DNA of 64,000 nucleotides from Paenibacillus antri. GTDB lineage: Bacteria; Bacillota; Bacilli; Paenibacillales; YIM-B00363. The position numbers and the translations under genes are program-made. The notes below the pieces were generated by a model. That model was given only the letters and a program-made list of their open reading frames with translations, was not told the origin of the DNA and ran no database searches. The DNA lies in the NCBI RefSeq assembly GCF_005765165.1, contig NZ_VCIW01000007.1, forward strand, positions 1-64,000, given 5' to 3'. This document shows, one piece after another, positions 33,111 to 41,505 of the stretch (the first letter of the stretch is position 1; each line of letters begins with the position of its first letter).

Positions 33111-33596
33111 TTAGTTCTTCGAAGTGGCGAGCCGTTCCACCAGCTCCGCCAAGCGGGCGATCGTCTGCTTGCCGCCTTCGACCGCGCCGTAGTTTTCGAC
33201 CGCTTGCCTCAGCTGCTCGGCCGAGCGGAATCGCGAATGCATCGATAACGCCGTGTCGCCGTTCCGATCCTCGAGCGTCACCGTCACGCGGAACTGCTCT
33301 TCGTCCCCGGGCTCGCCATGCGAGTAGACGAGCCGTTCGGGACGAACGACCTCCCGATAGGTGATCAGGTTCGGATACGCCGTGCCGTCGGGACCGTGCA
33401 TCACGTACTCCCATTGCCCGTTCGTCCGGGCTTCGAATCGGCTCGTCGTCGTGGAGAAGCCGATCGGCCCCCACCACATCGCGAGATGGTTCGGATCCGT
33501 GAACGCGTCGAACACGAGCTCGCGAGGCGCGCGGAACGTTCGCTTCACGACGATCTCCTGCTGTTCTACGTAGGCTTCCGTATTAAATACCGACAT
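33111..33596 (-). CDS. SRPBCC/AHSA1-like protein
   Basis: The protein has 161 residues. The AHSA1 signature is present: VVKRTFRAPRELVFDAFTDP, WWGPIGFSTTTSRFEARTNG and a final helix LRQAVENYGAVEGGKQTIAR. These proteins form a ligand-binding hydrophobic cavity and are often found as stress- or ligand-linked genes. ATG 33596 is chosen because GGAGGGAA lies just upstream on the minus strand; the longer frame lacks a site. It is convergent with the Crp-like gene. Confidence 0.88.
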   Translation of the reverse strand: MSVFNTEAYVEQQEIVVKRTFRAPRELVFDAFTDPNHLAMWWGPIGFSTTTSRFEARTNGQWEYVMHGPDGTAYPNLITYREVVRPERLVYSHGEPGDEEQFRVTVTLEDRNGDTALSMHSRFRSAEQLRQAVENYGAVEGGKQTIARLAELVERLATSKN

Positions 33597-33813
33597 CAAG
33601 TTCCCTCCAGTTCCTGTACTTCGTTCTTGAAGCGAGTGTATCATACTTCAAATATTCCTGCAAAGGAATATACAAAATCATTTTCCGACAACGGTACGTT
33701 ATTTCCCCGGAAATCGACACGAACCGATCTCGTTTCGCATAAAAGTCGTTACAACGGCGTGCTCCTCGTTTACAATAATGGGATACAACTGCCGGAGAGG
33801 TGAGCCAACAACG

Positions 33814-34896
33814 ATGAACGTACGAAGACGCAAGCTACAACCCCTGCTCTTGCTGATGCTCTTATCGTTGCTCGCGGGCTGCGCGGGCGGCGCCGCGCCC
33901 GTCGAGGACCCAATCGAAGAAGACCCGGTCGCCGAGACCCCCGAGACGCCGGGGTCCGAGGACGTTGCGGAACAACCGATCTTGCCTTATACATACCCGC
34001 TTACCGGACTGCCGGCCGAGGAGCTGCTGACGGATCGCCCCGTCGTCGTGATGGTGGAAAATTCGCCCGCCGCGCGTCCTCAAACCGGTCTGCATGAAGC
34101 GGATCTCGTATACGAAGTGTTGGCGGAAGGCGATATTACGAGGTTTATTGCCGTCTATCAGAGCGTGAAGTCGGAGGAGATCGGGCCTGTGCGCAGCATC
34201 CGTCCGTATTTCGTCCAATTAGGCATGGAGGTCGACGGCATTCTCGTCCATGCGGGATGGAGCCAAGAGGCGATGAATTTGATGGTGAAGCATAAGCTGA
34301 ACCATCTCGACCAAGTATACGGCGATCACGATTATTATTGGCGGGACAAGTCCCGCAAAGCGCCGCACAATTTATACACGAGCATCGAACTCATCCGCAA
34401 GGGCGCGGAGAAGAAGAAATTCCGCGAGGCGTGGACCGACCCGGTTGTGACGTTCGCTCTGCCGGGAGCGGGCGGAGATGCGGCGGTGCCGAAGGGCGAT
34501 CCGGCGGATCGCGTTACCATCCCGTATATCGGAGGTTACGAGGTCGGCTACGAATACGAAGCGGCGACGAAGACGTACTTGCGCTCGATGAAGGGGAAAC
34601 CGCATACCGACAAGAAGACGGATGCGCGGTTGTCCGCGACGAACGTGCTCGTCGTTCAAGCGAAGCACCGGATCGTCGACGACGTCGGTCGGCGGGAAGT
34701 GGACGTACAGGGACCGGGCAAAGGCGTTCTGCTGCAAGCAGGCTTGAAGCGGGATATCGTCTGGGAGCTGAAGAACGGCGTCATCCGCGCGTACGACAAG
34801 GAAGGGGCGATTACGGATATTCCGCTTCTTCCCGGGAAGACGTGGGTGCAGATCGTGCCGGACCTGTCGAAGGTGACGTTCGGAGCGGGGACCTAG
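33814..34896 (+). CDS. DUF3048 (YerB-like) lipoprotein
   Basis: The protein has 360 residues. The signal sequence ends in the lipobox LLAGC (Cys23), followed by an acidic Pro-rich linker and the DUF3048 core (PLTGLPAEELLTDRPVVVMV, ENSPAARPQTGLHEADLVYE, GPVRSIRPYFVQLGMEVDGI). YerB-type lipoproteins are common in Bacillales, attached to the outer face of the membrane; their function is unknown. GGAGAGGTG is upstream of ATG 33814. A hairpin after the stop may end transcription. Confidence 0.9.
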   Translation: MNVRRRKLQPLLLLMLLSLLAGCAGGAAPVEDPIEEDPVAETPETPGSEDVAEQPILPYTYPLTGLPAEELLTDRPVVVMVENSPAARPQTGLHEADLVYEVLAEGDITRFIAVYQSVKSEEIGPVRSIRPYFVQLGMEVDGILVHAGWSQEAMNLMVKHKLNHLDQVYGDHDYYWRDKSRKAPHNLYTSIELIRKGAEKKKFREAWTDPVVTFALPGAGGDAAVPKGDPADRVTIPYIGGYEVGYEYEAATKTYLRSMKGKPHTDKKTDARLSATNVLVVQAKHRIVDDVGRREVDVQGPGKGVLLQAGLKRDIVWELKNGVIRAYDKEGAITDIPLLPGKTWVQIVPDLSKVTFGAGT

Positions 34897-34908
34897 AGGG
34901 AAGAAGAA

Positions 34909-34942
34909 GGGGCGCGAATTGCAACAATGCAGTTCGCGCCCT
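34909..34942 (+). terminator. hairpin after the DUF3048 gene
   Basis: GGGCGCGAATTGC and GCAGTTCGCGCCC pair with one mismatch around a 6-nt loop, 13 nt after the stop. The downstream TCTTGCGT is not a strong T run. Confidence 0.6.
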
Positions 34943-35006
34943 CTTGCGTGTCGCGCAAAGCCGATTGCTTGCATCCTTACATGTAAACGCCGGCAATGAG
35001 CCGAAT

Positions 35007-35045
35007 GCAGCCGAATATCCTGCAGCCTTGCAGGTATTCGGCTGC
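35007..35045. repeat. long hairpin, GCAGCCGAATA...TATTCGGCTGC
   Basis: Arms of 17-18 nt with a single bulge surround a short loop (GCCT). This lies in the 315-bp gap between 34897 and 35211, where no gene is supported. It may be a terminator without a T run or a copy of a dispersed palindromic element. Confidence 0.6.
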
Positions 35046-35211
35046 TGCACTTTCGCGTCTCATCGAACTTGCAAATGGGAGATTCTAGCTGACATGCAAG
35101 ACCGCTTTTCCAATCTTCGCCATAGTTTCAGAAATTGTTCAGTTCGTTCTTATATACTGTCGTAAGGAACGAAAACGAACGATTGTCGGAAAGCGAAGGT
35201 GAAGGTGGCTC

Positions 35212-35709
35212 ATGATATCGTTGTCGCCGGCGGGAGTCGAGGACGAAGCGTTCCTATTCGAATTATTCGTCAGCGTCCGACTCGCCGAATACGCCGGTTC
35301 GGGGTGGAGCCAGTCGGAGATGCAGACGCTGATGTGGGTGGAATTTCGGACGCAGCAAGCGACCTATGCGAACCAATCAGGAGTACGGCATGACATCGTG
35401 AAGGAGGGAGACGTGCCGGTCGGCCGGATCCTGACGTCGGAGAGCGCGCTCGCGGTTCAACTCGTCGATGTATCCCTGATTAAGCCTTATCGAGGCAGGG
35501 GGATCGGATCGGTGCTGGTCCGAGGGCTGCAGAAACTCGTTGCTCCGACCGGGAAGCCGATCCGCCTACAGGTAGAATTGTATAACCCGGCCATGCGTTT
35601 CTACCAACGCCTTGGTTTCCAGCCCTATCGGGAACACTTCCCTTATCTCTCCATGGAATGGAGTCCGAATTCGGGGAAGGTCGCCGCTGCGACAACAACG
35701 CTCGCCTAA
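35212..35709 (+). CDS. GNAT-family N-acetyltransferase
   Basis: The protein has 165 residues. The acetyl-CoA binding motif A is clear (VDVSLIKPYRGRGIGSVLVR, containing the R/QxxGxG/A core), as is the terminal NPAMRFYQRLGFQPYREHFP segment. The acceptor substrate is unknown. GAAGGTGAAGGTGG precedes the ATG. A strong terminator follows, so the gene is probably transcribed alone. Confidence 0.9.
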   Translation: MISLSPAGVEDEAFLFELFVSVRLAEYAGSGWSQSEMQTLMWVEFRTQQATYANQSGVRHDIVKEGDVPVGRILTSESALAVQLVDVSLIKPYRGRGIGSVLVRGLQKLVAPTGKPIRLQVELYNPAMRFYQRLGFQPYREHFPYLSMEWSPNSGKVAAATTTLA

Positions 35710-35733
35710 CCTCAATAGGAATCGAAATGCGGG

Positions 35734-35773
35734 CAAGAGCCCAGGCCAACTAAGGCCTGGGCTCTTGTCTTTT
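35734..35773 (+). terminator. terminator after the GNAT gene
   Basis: A perfect 14-bp stem, CAAGAGCCCAGGCC with GGCCTGGGCTCTTG, loop AACTAA, then TCTTTT. Confidence 0.93.
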
Positions 35774-35816
35774 CACCGATGACTGAACTCGGGGAAAAAC
35801 GGAGGAAGATCATCGA

Positions 35817-35873
35817 TTGCGCATCGGAATCGAGTTTTGAACATGTACACGGGGGAGAAGCGTTCCCTATAAT
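35817..35873 (+). promoter_or_regulatory. promoter of the heparinase-like gene with AraC-type sites
   Basis: TTGCGCAT (35817-35824), TTGAACATGTACA (35837-35849) and TATAAT (35868-35873). The second site starts 20 nt after the first and exactly 31 nt before the -10. Three other promoters of this locus share the layout. RNA would start near 35880, giving a leader of about 110 nt. Confidence 0.72.
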
Positions 35874-35945
35874 CCTCCATATCGCACGCACGTTGCGACG
35901 ATTCGGGAGAGGGGGGGATCGGGAAGAGGTCAGCGCACGCGGATT

Positions 35946-35959
35946 TGTAAGTGCTTACA
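35946..35959 (+). promoter_or_regulatory. cre-like / LacI-type operator TGTAAGTGCTTACA
   Basis: The 14-mer differs from the CcpA consensus (TGWAARCGYTWNCA) at one position. It lies in the leader of the heparinase-like gene between the promoter and the ribosome site, where it could act as a roadblock for catabolite repression. Confidence 0.5.
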
Positions 35960-35992
35960 GTTAACGTGATCATTTATTAAGGAGGGAAATCT

Positions 35993-38900
35993 ATGAAGAG
36001 AGCACTCATTCGAGGGACGGCGGTTTGGTTGGCCGTCTGCATGGCGTTCAGCCTGCTGCCGCCCGGGACGGCGTCTGTCGAAGCGGCGGCCGCAACGGGG
36101 GAGGGGGAGACGGAGCTTTTCCGGTACGATTTCGAAAACGATGCCGTCGGTTCCCCGCCGGTCGTGAACGCGGGAGATCCCGACGCGTGGACGGCCGCGG
36201 CCCGAAGCGCGGAGTCGCCGTTAACGGTCGTCGAAGACAACGGCGGCAAGGCGCTGGAATACGCGCGGGTCGAAACGGCGACGGGCGGCGGCGGACCGCG
36301 GGTCGAGAAGCGCATCGATTTCGCGGGCCGGGAGACGTTGACCGTCGAATTCCAAATGAAGACGCTGGGTCATCGATTCATGCTGGAGCTGCGCGGCGAA
36401 GGGCAGACGCCGCCCGTGACTCGGTTGCTGCTGCTCGACGGCAACGGCTTGGTGCCGACTCCGCCGGAAGGGGTCGTCTTCGACAGGAATGCGTACGTCG
36501 ACGCGAAGATCGAGATCGACGCGGCGGGGCGGACGTTCACATCCTATCTGAACGGCTACCCGATTCAAAGCGGCGTACCGCTGCACGCTGATATCGACTT
36601 GTCGAAGCCGGTAACGCTTCGGTTTACGACCAGCGTGCAGCCGGGAGAGAGGCTGTATTTGGACAACGTCGTCATGACGGGCGCGATGACGGAGACGGAA
36701 GCGAACGCGATCGTCCGCAAGCTGTCGCCCGCGCATCCGCGCCTGATGGCGACGGCGGACGACTTCGCCGCGCTCGCGGCGCGGATCGGGGCCGACCCGC
36801 GTTCCGCCGAGTGGTACGGGAAGATCCGGTCGGACGCGGAGCGGTTCCTCGGCGAAGCGCCCTCGGAATACGGCTTCCCCGACGGCCGCACGCTGTTGAA
36901 CGTGAGCCGGCAAGTGTTGGGCCGGACCTACGCATTGGCGCTCGCGTACCGGATCGAAGGCGACGCGAAGTACGCGGAGCGGCTGTGGACGGAGCTGGAG
37001 GCGGCGGCCGCCTTCCCGGACTGGAACCCGGAGAGCTTCCTTAGCACGGCCGAGATGACGCACGCGTTCGCGATCGGCTACGACTGGGCGTACGACTACT
37101 GGTCGCCGGAGCGGAAGGACGCGATTCGCGAGGCGATCGTCGAGCTGGGCTTGACGCCGGGCCTGAACGCCTACCGATCCGGGGCGTGGTGGGTGTCGAC
37201 GACGAACAACTGGAATCTCGTGTGCAACGGCGGACTCGCCATCGGCGCGCTGGCGATCGGCGACGAGGAGCCGGAGCTGGCGGAGGCGATTCTGCAGGCC
37301 GGACTCGCCTCGATCCCGCGAGCGCTCGGCGAATACGCGCCGGACGGCGCGTATCCGGAAGGGGTCATGTACTGGGCTTACGCCAACCGGTATTTCGTGC
37401 CGTATTTGGCTTCCTTGCAGACGGCGGTCGGCGAGACGTTCGGTTTGACGGAGACGCCGGGTCTGGCGGACACCGGCTCGTTCCCGATTTATATGACGGG
37501 ACCGTCCGGACTCACCTTCAACTACTACGACGCCTCCGCGAGCGCTCAGCGTCCGGCGGAGATGTTCTGGTTCGCCCAAACGTACGACCGGCCGGAGTAT
37601 GCTTGGTGGGGGGAAGGCAGCGCGAGCGCTGCGCCGACGCAGCTGCTCTGGTACGAACCCGGCGCGGCCCTCGGCCCACGGGAAGCCGGACTGCCCTTGG
37701 ATAAGCTGTTCCGACGGTCCGAAGCGGCGTCGTTCCGCAGCGCGTGGGACCAATCCGACGCGTTGTACGTCGGATGGAAGGCCGGCGACAATGCGTTCAA
37801 TCACGGGGATCTCGACCTCGGGACGTTCGTGCTCGATGCGTTGGGCCTCCGGTGGGCGTCCGAGCTCGGCTCGGAGGACTACGGTTCGCCGGGGTATTGG
37901 AGCGCCGGCCCGAACGGGCAGCGCTGGACGTATTATCGCAAGCGCGCGGAAGGGCAGAACACGCTGGTCGTCAATCCGGGCGCCGGAGACGATCAAGATC
38001 CGCTGGCGACGGGGAAGATCGTCCGGTTCGAGAGCGGACCGACCGAGGCGTTCGCGGTCGCCGAGCTGTCCGAGGCGTACGCGCATGTCGGCGCGACGTC
38101 CTGGCAGCGGGGCATCTCGCTGTTCGACCATCGACGTCAAGTGCTCGTTCAAGACGAGCTGCAAGCCGACGAGCCGGCGGACGTCTGGTGGTTCATGCAT
38201 ACGCCGGCGAACGTCGAGGCGGCGGCGGACGGCAGAAGCGCGATTCTGACGATCGCCGGCGAACGGATGCTGGCTCGCATTATATCCCCCGCCTCCGGGG
38301 CGGCGTTCACGATCATGGATGCGGAGCCGCTCTGGACGTCGCCCGATCCGCAGCAATCGGCGAACAACAGCGTTCGGAAGCTGGCGATTCATATGGAAGG
38401 CGTGACGGACCTGCGGCTGGCGGTCCAGTTCACCCCGCTGCGCGACGGAGCGCCCGCCGCGGAACCGACGGCCGCGACGCCGCTCGCCGCGTGGGCCGTC
38501 TCGCATGAAGCCGTGCCGACGCTTAGCGGCATCGCGCTCGACGGCATTCCGCTGGATGCGTTCGCGCCGGGGGCGTTCACGTATGACGTCCCGCTGGCAG
38601 AGGGAACGGCGGCGGCGCCGACGGTGACCGCGACGGCCGCCGCGCCGTCGGATACGGTCGACGTCGAGCAAGCATCGACGCCGGACGGAACGGCGACGAT
38701 CCTCGTGTCTCGCGCCGGGGGGCCGACGACGAGGTACGAGGTGCATTTTCAAAGGGAAGCTGCTTCGGAAGAAGGGCCGGTCGTGACGGCTAGCATTCAG
38801 GGGACGTTCCCGCCGGAGCATACGATCGACGACGACTTGACGACGTTCTTCTCCGCGCAGGGCTACGGGCAATGGGTGCAGTACGATCTTGGCGAATCGA

Positions 38901-40750
38901 CGTCGATCGACGGCGTGTCGCTTGCCTGGTATCAAGGCGACGTCAGGAGCTTCGACTTTACCGTGCTTGCGTCGGAGGACGGGGAGACGTGGACGGAAGC
39001 GTACGCCGGGTCGAGCAACGGGATATCGCTCGAGCTGGAGGCTCATGCGTTCCCGGCCGTCGAAGCCCGCTACGTCCGCATCGTCGGATACGGCAACAGC
39101 TCCAACCAATGGATGAGTATCACCGAGGCGCGCCTCCATACGGAGGCCGGGGTCTGGCCGGCGTTCGAGACGAGGGCGCCCGTCCTGGAACGCGTCGCGT
39201 TGACGGCCAAATACGATCGGCCCGCGGTCGGGGAGTCGGGGCGGCTCGGCGTGACCGGCGTCCTGTCGGACGGCGGCGAAGCCGATCTGGCGCAGGCGCA
39301 GGTGCGTTACGGCAGCAGCGACGAGTCGGTCGCGGCGGTCGGCGCCGCCGGCGAGCTTACGTTCGTCGGCGCCGGCGAAGCGACGCTGTACGTCGTCGTC
39401 GAGACAACGGATCGCCGCTTGAAATACGACCGTCTGACGGTGAAGGTCGCCGACCCGAACACGAGGATGCCCGTCGCGGATGCGTTCGTCCGGGGCGGGT
39501 CGTACGGAGACGACCGATATGGGACGACGTCGGGCATGACGCTCAAGCAGGATGCGAATGTCGACTTTGCCCGGGAGGCGTATCTCGCGTTCGACGTCGG
39601 CGCGATCGACGGTCCGCTGGAGGCGGCGACGCTATATATTTACGCCTCGGTCTCGGATCAAGGCACCGGCGCGGGAGCGACGGGTCATAGCATCGACGTC
39701 CACGCCCTGGAAGGCGAGTGGCAGGAGAATACCGTCACATGGAACACCCGCCCGACGGTCTTGGAGAAGCTCGCGTCCGTCGACATCGACGACGTCTTCC
39801 AATGGCGGGCGATCGAGCTGCCGGTCGAAGCCGTCGAAGCGGCCGAAGGCGGCCGGTTGGATGTCGCGCTGCGGCACGTCGCCCCGGCCGGGAACCGGTA
39901 CGCCGTAAGCGTGCGGAGCCGCGAACACGCGACCTACAGTCCGTACCTCGTGCTGACGCCGAGCGCAACGGTCGAAGCCGTCTGGAGTCCGGAAGCGCCC
40001 GACGGCCGAGAAGGCTGGTACGCGAGTCCGGTCACGCTGACGCTGCTGCCGCCGGACGCGGCGGAGGTACGGATCGCGGCCGAGCGGTCGACCGACGGCT
40101 CGACGCCGCCGACGGGCGGCTTCGCGCCGTACACCGGTCCGGTCGTCTTCACGGACGGCATATACGACGTCGAGTACCGCGTCGCCGGCGGGGAGGCGGC
40201 GGACGCCGTACGGGTGATGGTCGATACGGAGGCGCCGACGGTGACGGTGTCGACGTACGGAATCGAACCCGGGAACCCTTCCGATGGATGGCCCGTCGCG
40301 ACGATCGACGCGTTCGTGCGGATCGTCTGCGAAGCGTCCGACGCGCTGTCCGGCATCGCGTCGTCGTCCTGCGCGTCCCCGCTCGTCGAAGCCGAGGCTT
40401 ACGAGCTCTCGCCGGGCGAGCATACGGCGACGGCGGAAGCGACGGATGCGGCCGGCCATACGCGGACGATCGAGACGAGGTTCGTCGTCGCGGCGACGAC
40501 GGACGGATTGATCGCGCTCACCGAGCGGTTCGTCGCGGCGACAGGCGCGCCGGGCGCGGGCGGCATCGCCGAGGCGCTGACGAAGAAGCTGGCGAACGCC
40601 GAAGAGGCGCTTGCGCGGGGCGACGCCGCGGAAGCCGACGCGCTCCTGCAGGCGTATAAGGACCAACTCGCCGCGCTGAGCGGCGTCAAGCTGACGGCGT
40701 CTCAAGCGGAGACGTTGGCGTTCTGGGCGTCGCAGCTGCAAGGCGCGTAA
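35993..40750 (+). CDS. giant secreted heparinase II/III-family polysaccharide lyase
   Basis: The protein has 1585 residues with a signal peptide (cleavage near 30). Domains: N-terminal beta domain (about 35-230); lyase region (about 240-830) with a helical toroid including the conserved STTNNWNLVCNGGLAIGALA segment and a heparinase II/III-like beta part (KAGDNAFNHGDLDLGTFVLD); a cadherin-like domain; an F5/8-type C or CBM32 domain (about 930-1050, ARYVRIVGYGNSSNQWMSIT); an Ig-like domain; a DNRLRE domain (about 1158-1322, EGEWQENTVTWNTRP); further Ig-like domains; and a helical C-terminus. Such enzymes cleave uronic-acid-containing polysaccharides by beta-elimination; the exact polymer is unknown. 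AAGGAGGG precedes the ATG. A cre-like site and a promoter shared with the downstream operons indicate sugar control. Confidence 0.85.
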   Translation: MKRALIRGTAVWLAVCMAFSLLPPGTASVEAAAATGEGETELFRYDFENDAVGSPPVVNAGDPDAWTAAARSAESPLTVVEDNGGKALEYARVETATGGGGPRVEKRIDFAGRETLTVEFQMKTLGHRFMLELRGEGQTPPVTRLLLLDGNGLVPTPPEGVVFDRNAYVDAKIEIDAAGRTFTSYLNGYPIQSGVPLHADIDLSKPVTLRFTTSVQPGERLYLDNVVMTGAMTETEANAIVRKLSPAHPRLMATADDFAALAARIGADPRSAEWYGKIRSDAERFLGEAPSEYGFPDGRTLLNVSRQVLGRTYALALAYRIEGDAKYAERLWTELEAAAAFPDWNPESFLSTAEMTHAFAIGYDWAYDYWSPERKDAIREAIVELGLTPGLNAYRSGAWWVSTTNNWNLVCNGGLAIGALAIGDEEPELAEAILQAGLASIPRALGEYAPDGAYPEGVMYWAYANRYFVPYLASLQTAVGETFGLTETPGLADTGSFPIYMTGPSGLTFNYYDASASAQRPAEMFWFAQTYDRPEYAWWGEGSASAAPTQLLWYEPGAALGPREAGLPLDKLFRRSEAASFRSAWDQSDALYVGWKAGDNAFNHGDLDLGTFVLDALGLRWASELGSEDYGSPGYWSAGPNGQRWTYYRKRAEGQNTLVVNPGAGDDQDPLATGKIVRFESGPTEAFAVAELSEAYAHVGATSWQRGISLFDHRRQVLVQDELQADEPADVWWFMHTPANVEAAADGRSAILTIAGERMLARIISPASGAAFTIMDAEPLWTSPDPQQSANNSVRKLAIHMEGVTDLRLAVQFTPLRDGAPAAEPTAATPLAAWAVSHEAVPTLSGIALDGIPLDAFAPGAFTYDVPLAEGTAAAPTVTATAAAPSDTVDVEQASTPDGTATILVSRAGGPTTRYEVHFQREAASEEGPVVTASIQGTFPPEHTIDDDLTTFFSAQGYGQWVQYDLGESTSIDGVSLAWYQGDVRSFDFTVLASEDGETWTEAYAGSSNGISLELEAHAFPAVEARYVRIVGYGNSSNQWMSITEARLHTEAGVWPAFETRAPVLERVALTAKYDRPAVGESGRLGVTGVLSDGGEADLAQAQVRYGSSDESVAAVGAAGELTFVGAGEATLYVVVETTDRRLKYDRLTVKVADPNTRMPVADAFVRGGSYGDDRYGTTSGMTLKQDANVDFAREAYLAFDVGAIDGPLEAATLYIYASVSDQGTGAGATGHSIDVHALEGEWQENTVTWNTRPTVLEKLASVDIDDVFQWRAIELPVEAVEAAEGGRLDVALRHVAPAGNRYAVSVRSREHATYSPYLVLTPSATVEAVWSPEAPDGREGWYASPVTLTLLPPDAAEVRIAAERSTDGSTPPTGGFAPYTGPVVFTDGIYDVEYRVAGGEAADAVRVMVDTEAPTVTVSTYGIEPGNPSDGWPVATIDAFVRIVCEASDALSGIASSSCASPLVEAEAYELSPGEHTATAEATDAAGHTRTIETRFVVAATTDGLIALTERFVAATGAPGAGGIAEALTKKLANAEEALARGDAAEADALLQAYKDQLAALSGVKLTASQAETLAFWASQLQGA

Positions 40751-40797
40751 ACGGACAGCGGATCGGGACCGTCATCATACCGATCGAAGCGGAATAG

Positions 40798-40830
40798 GCG
40801 CGGGTCGTCCAGGGGGCGGCCCGCGCTTTC
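40798..40830 (+). terminator. probable terminator of the heparinase-like gene
   Basis: GCGCGGG (40798-40804) pairs with CCCGCGC (40820-40826) and is followed by TTTC, 48 nt after the stop. Confidence 0.6.
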
Positions 40831-40975
40831 GTTGACAAATCAAAAGGTATATAAGTTTGAAGCATTCCATGAGGAGGAAGCGCGCTTGTTCCCGCGCTCC
40901 TTCTCCTGGATTGACCTTCGCTCAGCTGAACGATTGCGGCCGGTTTTGCTCATGTTGCGCGAACTCGACGCCATA

Positions 40976-41079
40976 CCGCCTGCCTTTGGCGCCTCGCCTT
41001 CGGTTTATCCGACTTAGGGGCAGCTACCGTTAAGAATTTTTACGGTTGGCAGCCCGACAGCACATTTTCTTTACGGTTC
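40976..41079. repeat. 104-bp direct repeat, copy 1
   Basis: This copy is about 93 percent identical to 41120-41223, starting CCGCCTGCC and ending TTTACGGTTC. Each copy contains a partly self-complementary core (GGCAGCTACCGT ... GGCAGCCC). It lies in the 755-bp gap 40751-41505, where I see no convincing gene. It looks like a dispersed intergenic repeat rather than coding sequence. Confidence 0.85.
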
Positions 41080-41119
41080 GCATGCGCCAACCCCCCCATC
41101 GGACTCGGTCCGCGTCCCG

Positions 41120-41223
41120 CCGCCTGCCTTCCGCGCCTCGCCTTCGGTTTATCCGTCTTAAGGGCAGCTACCGTTAAGAATTTTTACCGTAGGCAGCCCG
41201 ACAGCACATTTTCTTTACGGTTC
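41120..41223. repeat. 104-bp direct repeat, copy 2
   Basis: Second copy, 144 bp after the first, with about seven substitutions and no indels. The remainder of the gap (41224-41347) holds a terminator at 41298 and no gene. Confidence 0.85.
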
Positions 41224-41297
41224 ACAGAGATCCGGAGTGATCCGGAGGTGCCTACCGTCCTCCTGAATCGCATGATGCAAACGCTCGAAGCTTAGGG

Positions 41298-41320
41298 ACT
41301 CGTCTCCAGACGAGTTTTTC
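41298..41320 (+). terminator. orphan Rho-independent terminator
   Basis: ACTCGTC-TCCA-GACGAGT followed by five T residues. No gene precedes it on this strand for more than 500 bp. It may end read-through from the heparinase-like gene or an unrecognised small RNA starting near the repeats. Confidence 0.75.
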
Positions 41321-41347
41321 TAATGCGCCGTCCGGCGGCAGGCGTAA

Positions 41348-41447
41348 TTGCGCATGCTTGCATCGATTGCGCATCGCGGAATGTCATGGGATGCGAATCG
41401 ATGACGCTACTTGCGCATCTACGGGCCGGCGGTCGCTGCGGTATAGT
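41348..41447 (+). promoter_or_regulatory. promoter of the 41506 operon with AraC-type sites
   Basis: TTGCGCAT occurs at 41348 and 41367, ATGCGAAT at 41391, and the proximal site TTGCGCATCTAC at 41411-41422. TATAGT (41442-41447) begins 31 nt after the proximal site, as in the other three promoters of the locus. Confidence 0.75.
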
Positions 41448-41505
41448 GAAGGGCGAACACGCATGGAGCGAACGATGAATTCATTGAGAACGGGGGAATG
41501 AAGCA

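Noticed and set aside
33814-34896. A penicillin-binding or L,D-transpeptidase role for the lipoprotein.
   Set aside because: No SxxK or HxxxxxxC motif is present; the sequence matches DUF3048 proteins of unknown function.
36221-39139. A 972-codon open frame on the minus strand opposite the giant lyase gene.
   Set aside because: Its translation is Arg-rich low-complexity sequence typical of GC-rich antisense frames, and it has no domain. The plus strand encodes a clear signal peptide and known domains.
40832-41017. A 61-codon open frame in the gap before the first 104-bp repeat, preceded by a TTGACA.
   Set aside because: The start has no ribosome site, the TTGACA has no correctly spaced -10, and the 3' part runs into the repeat element.
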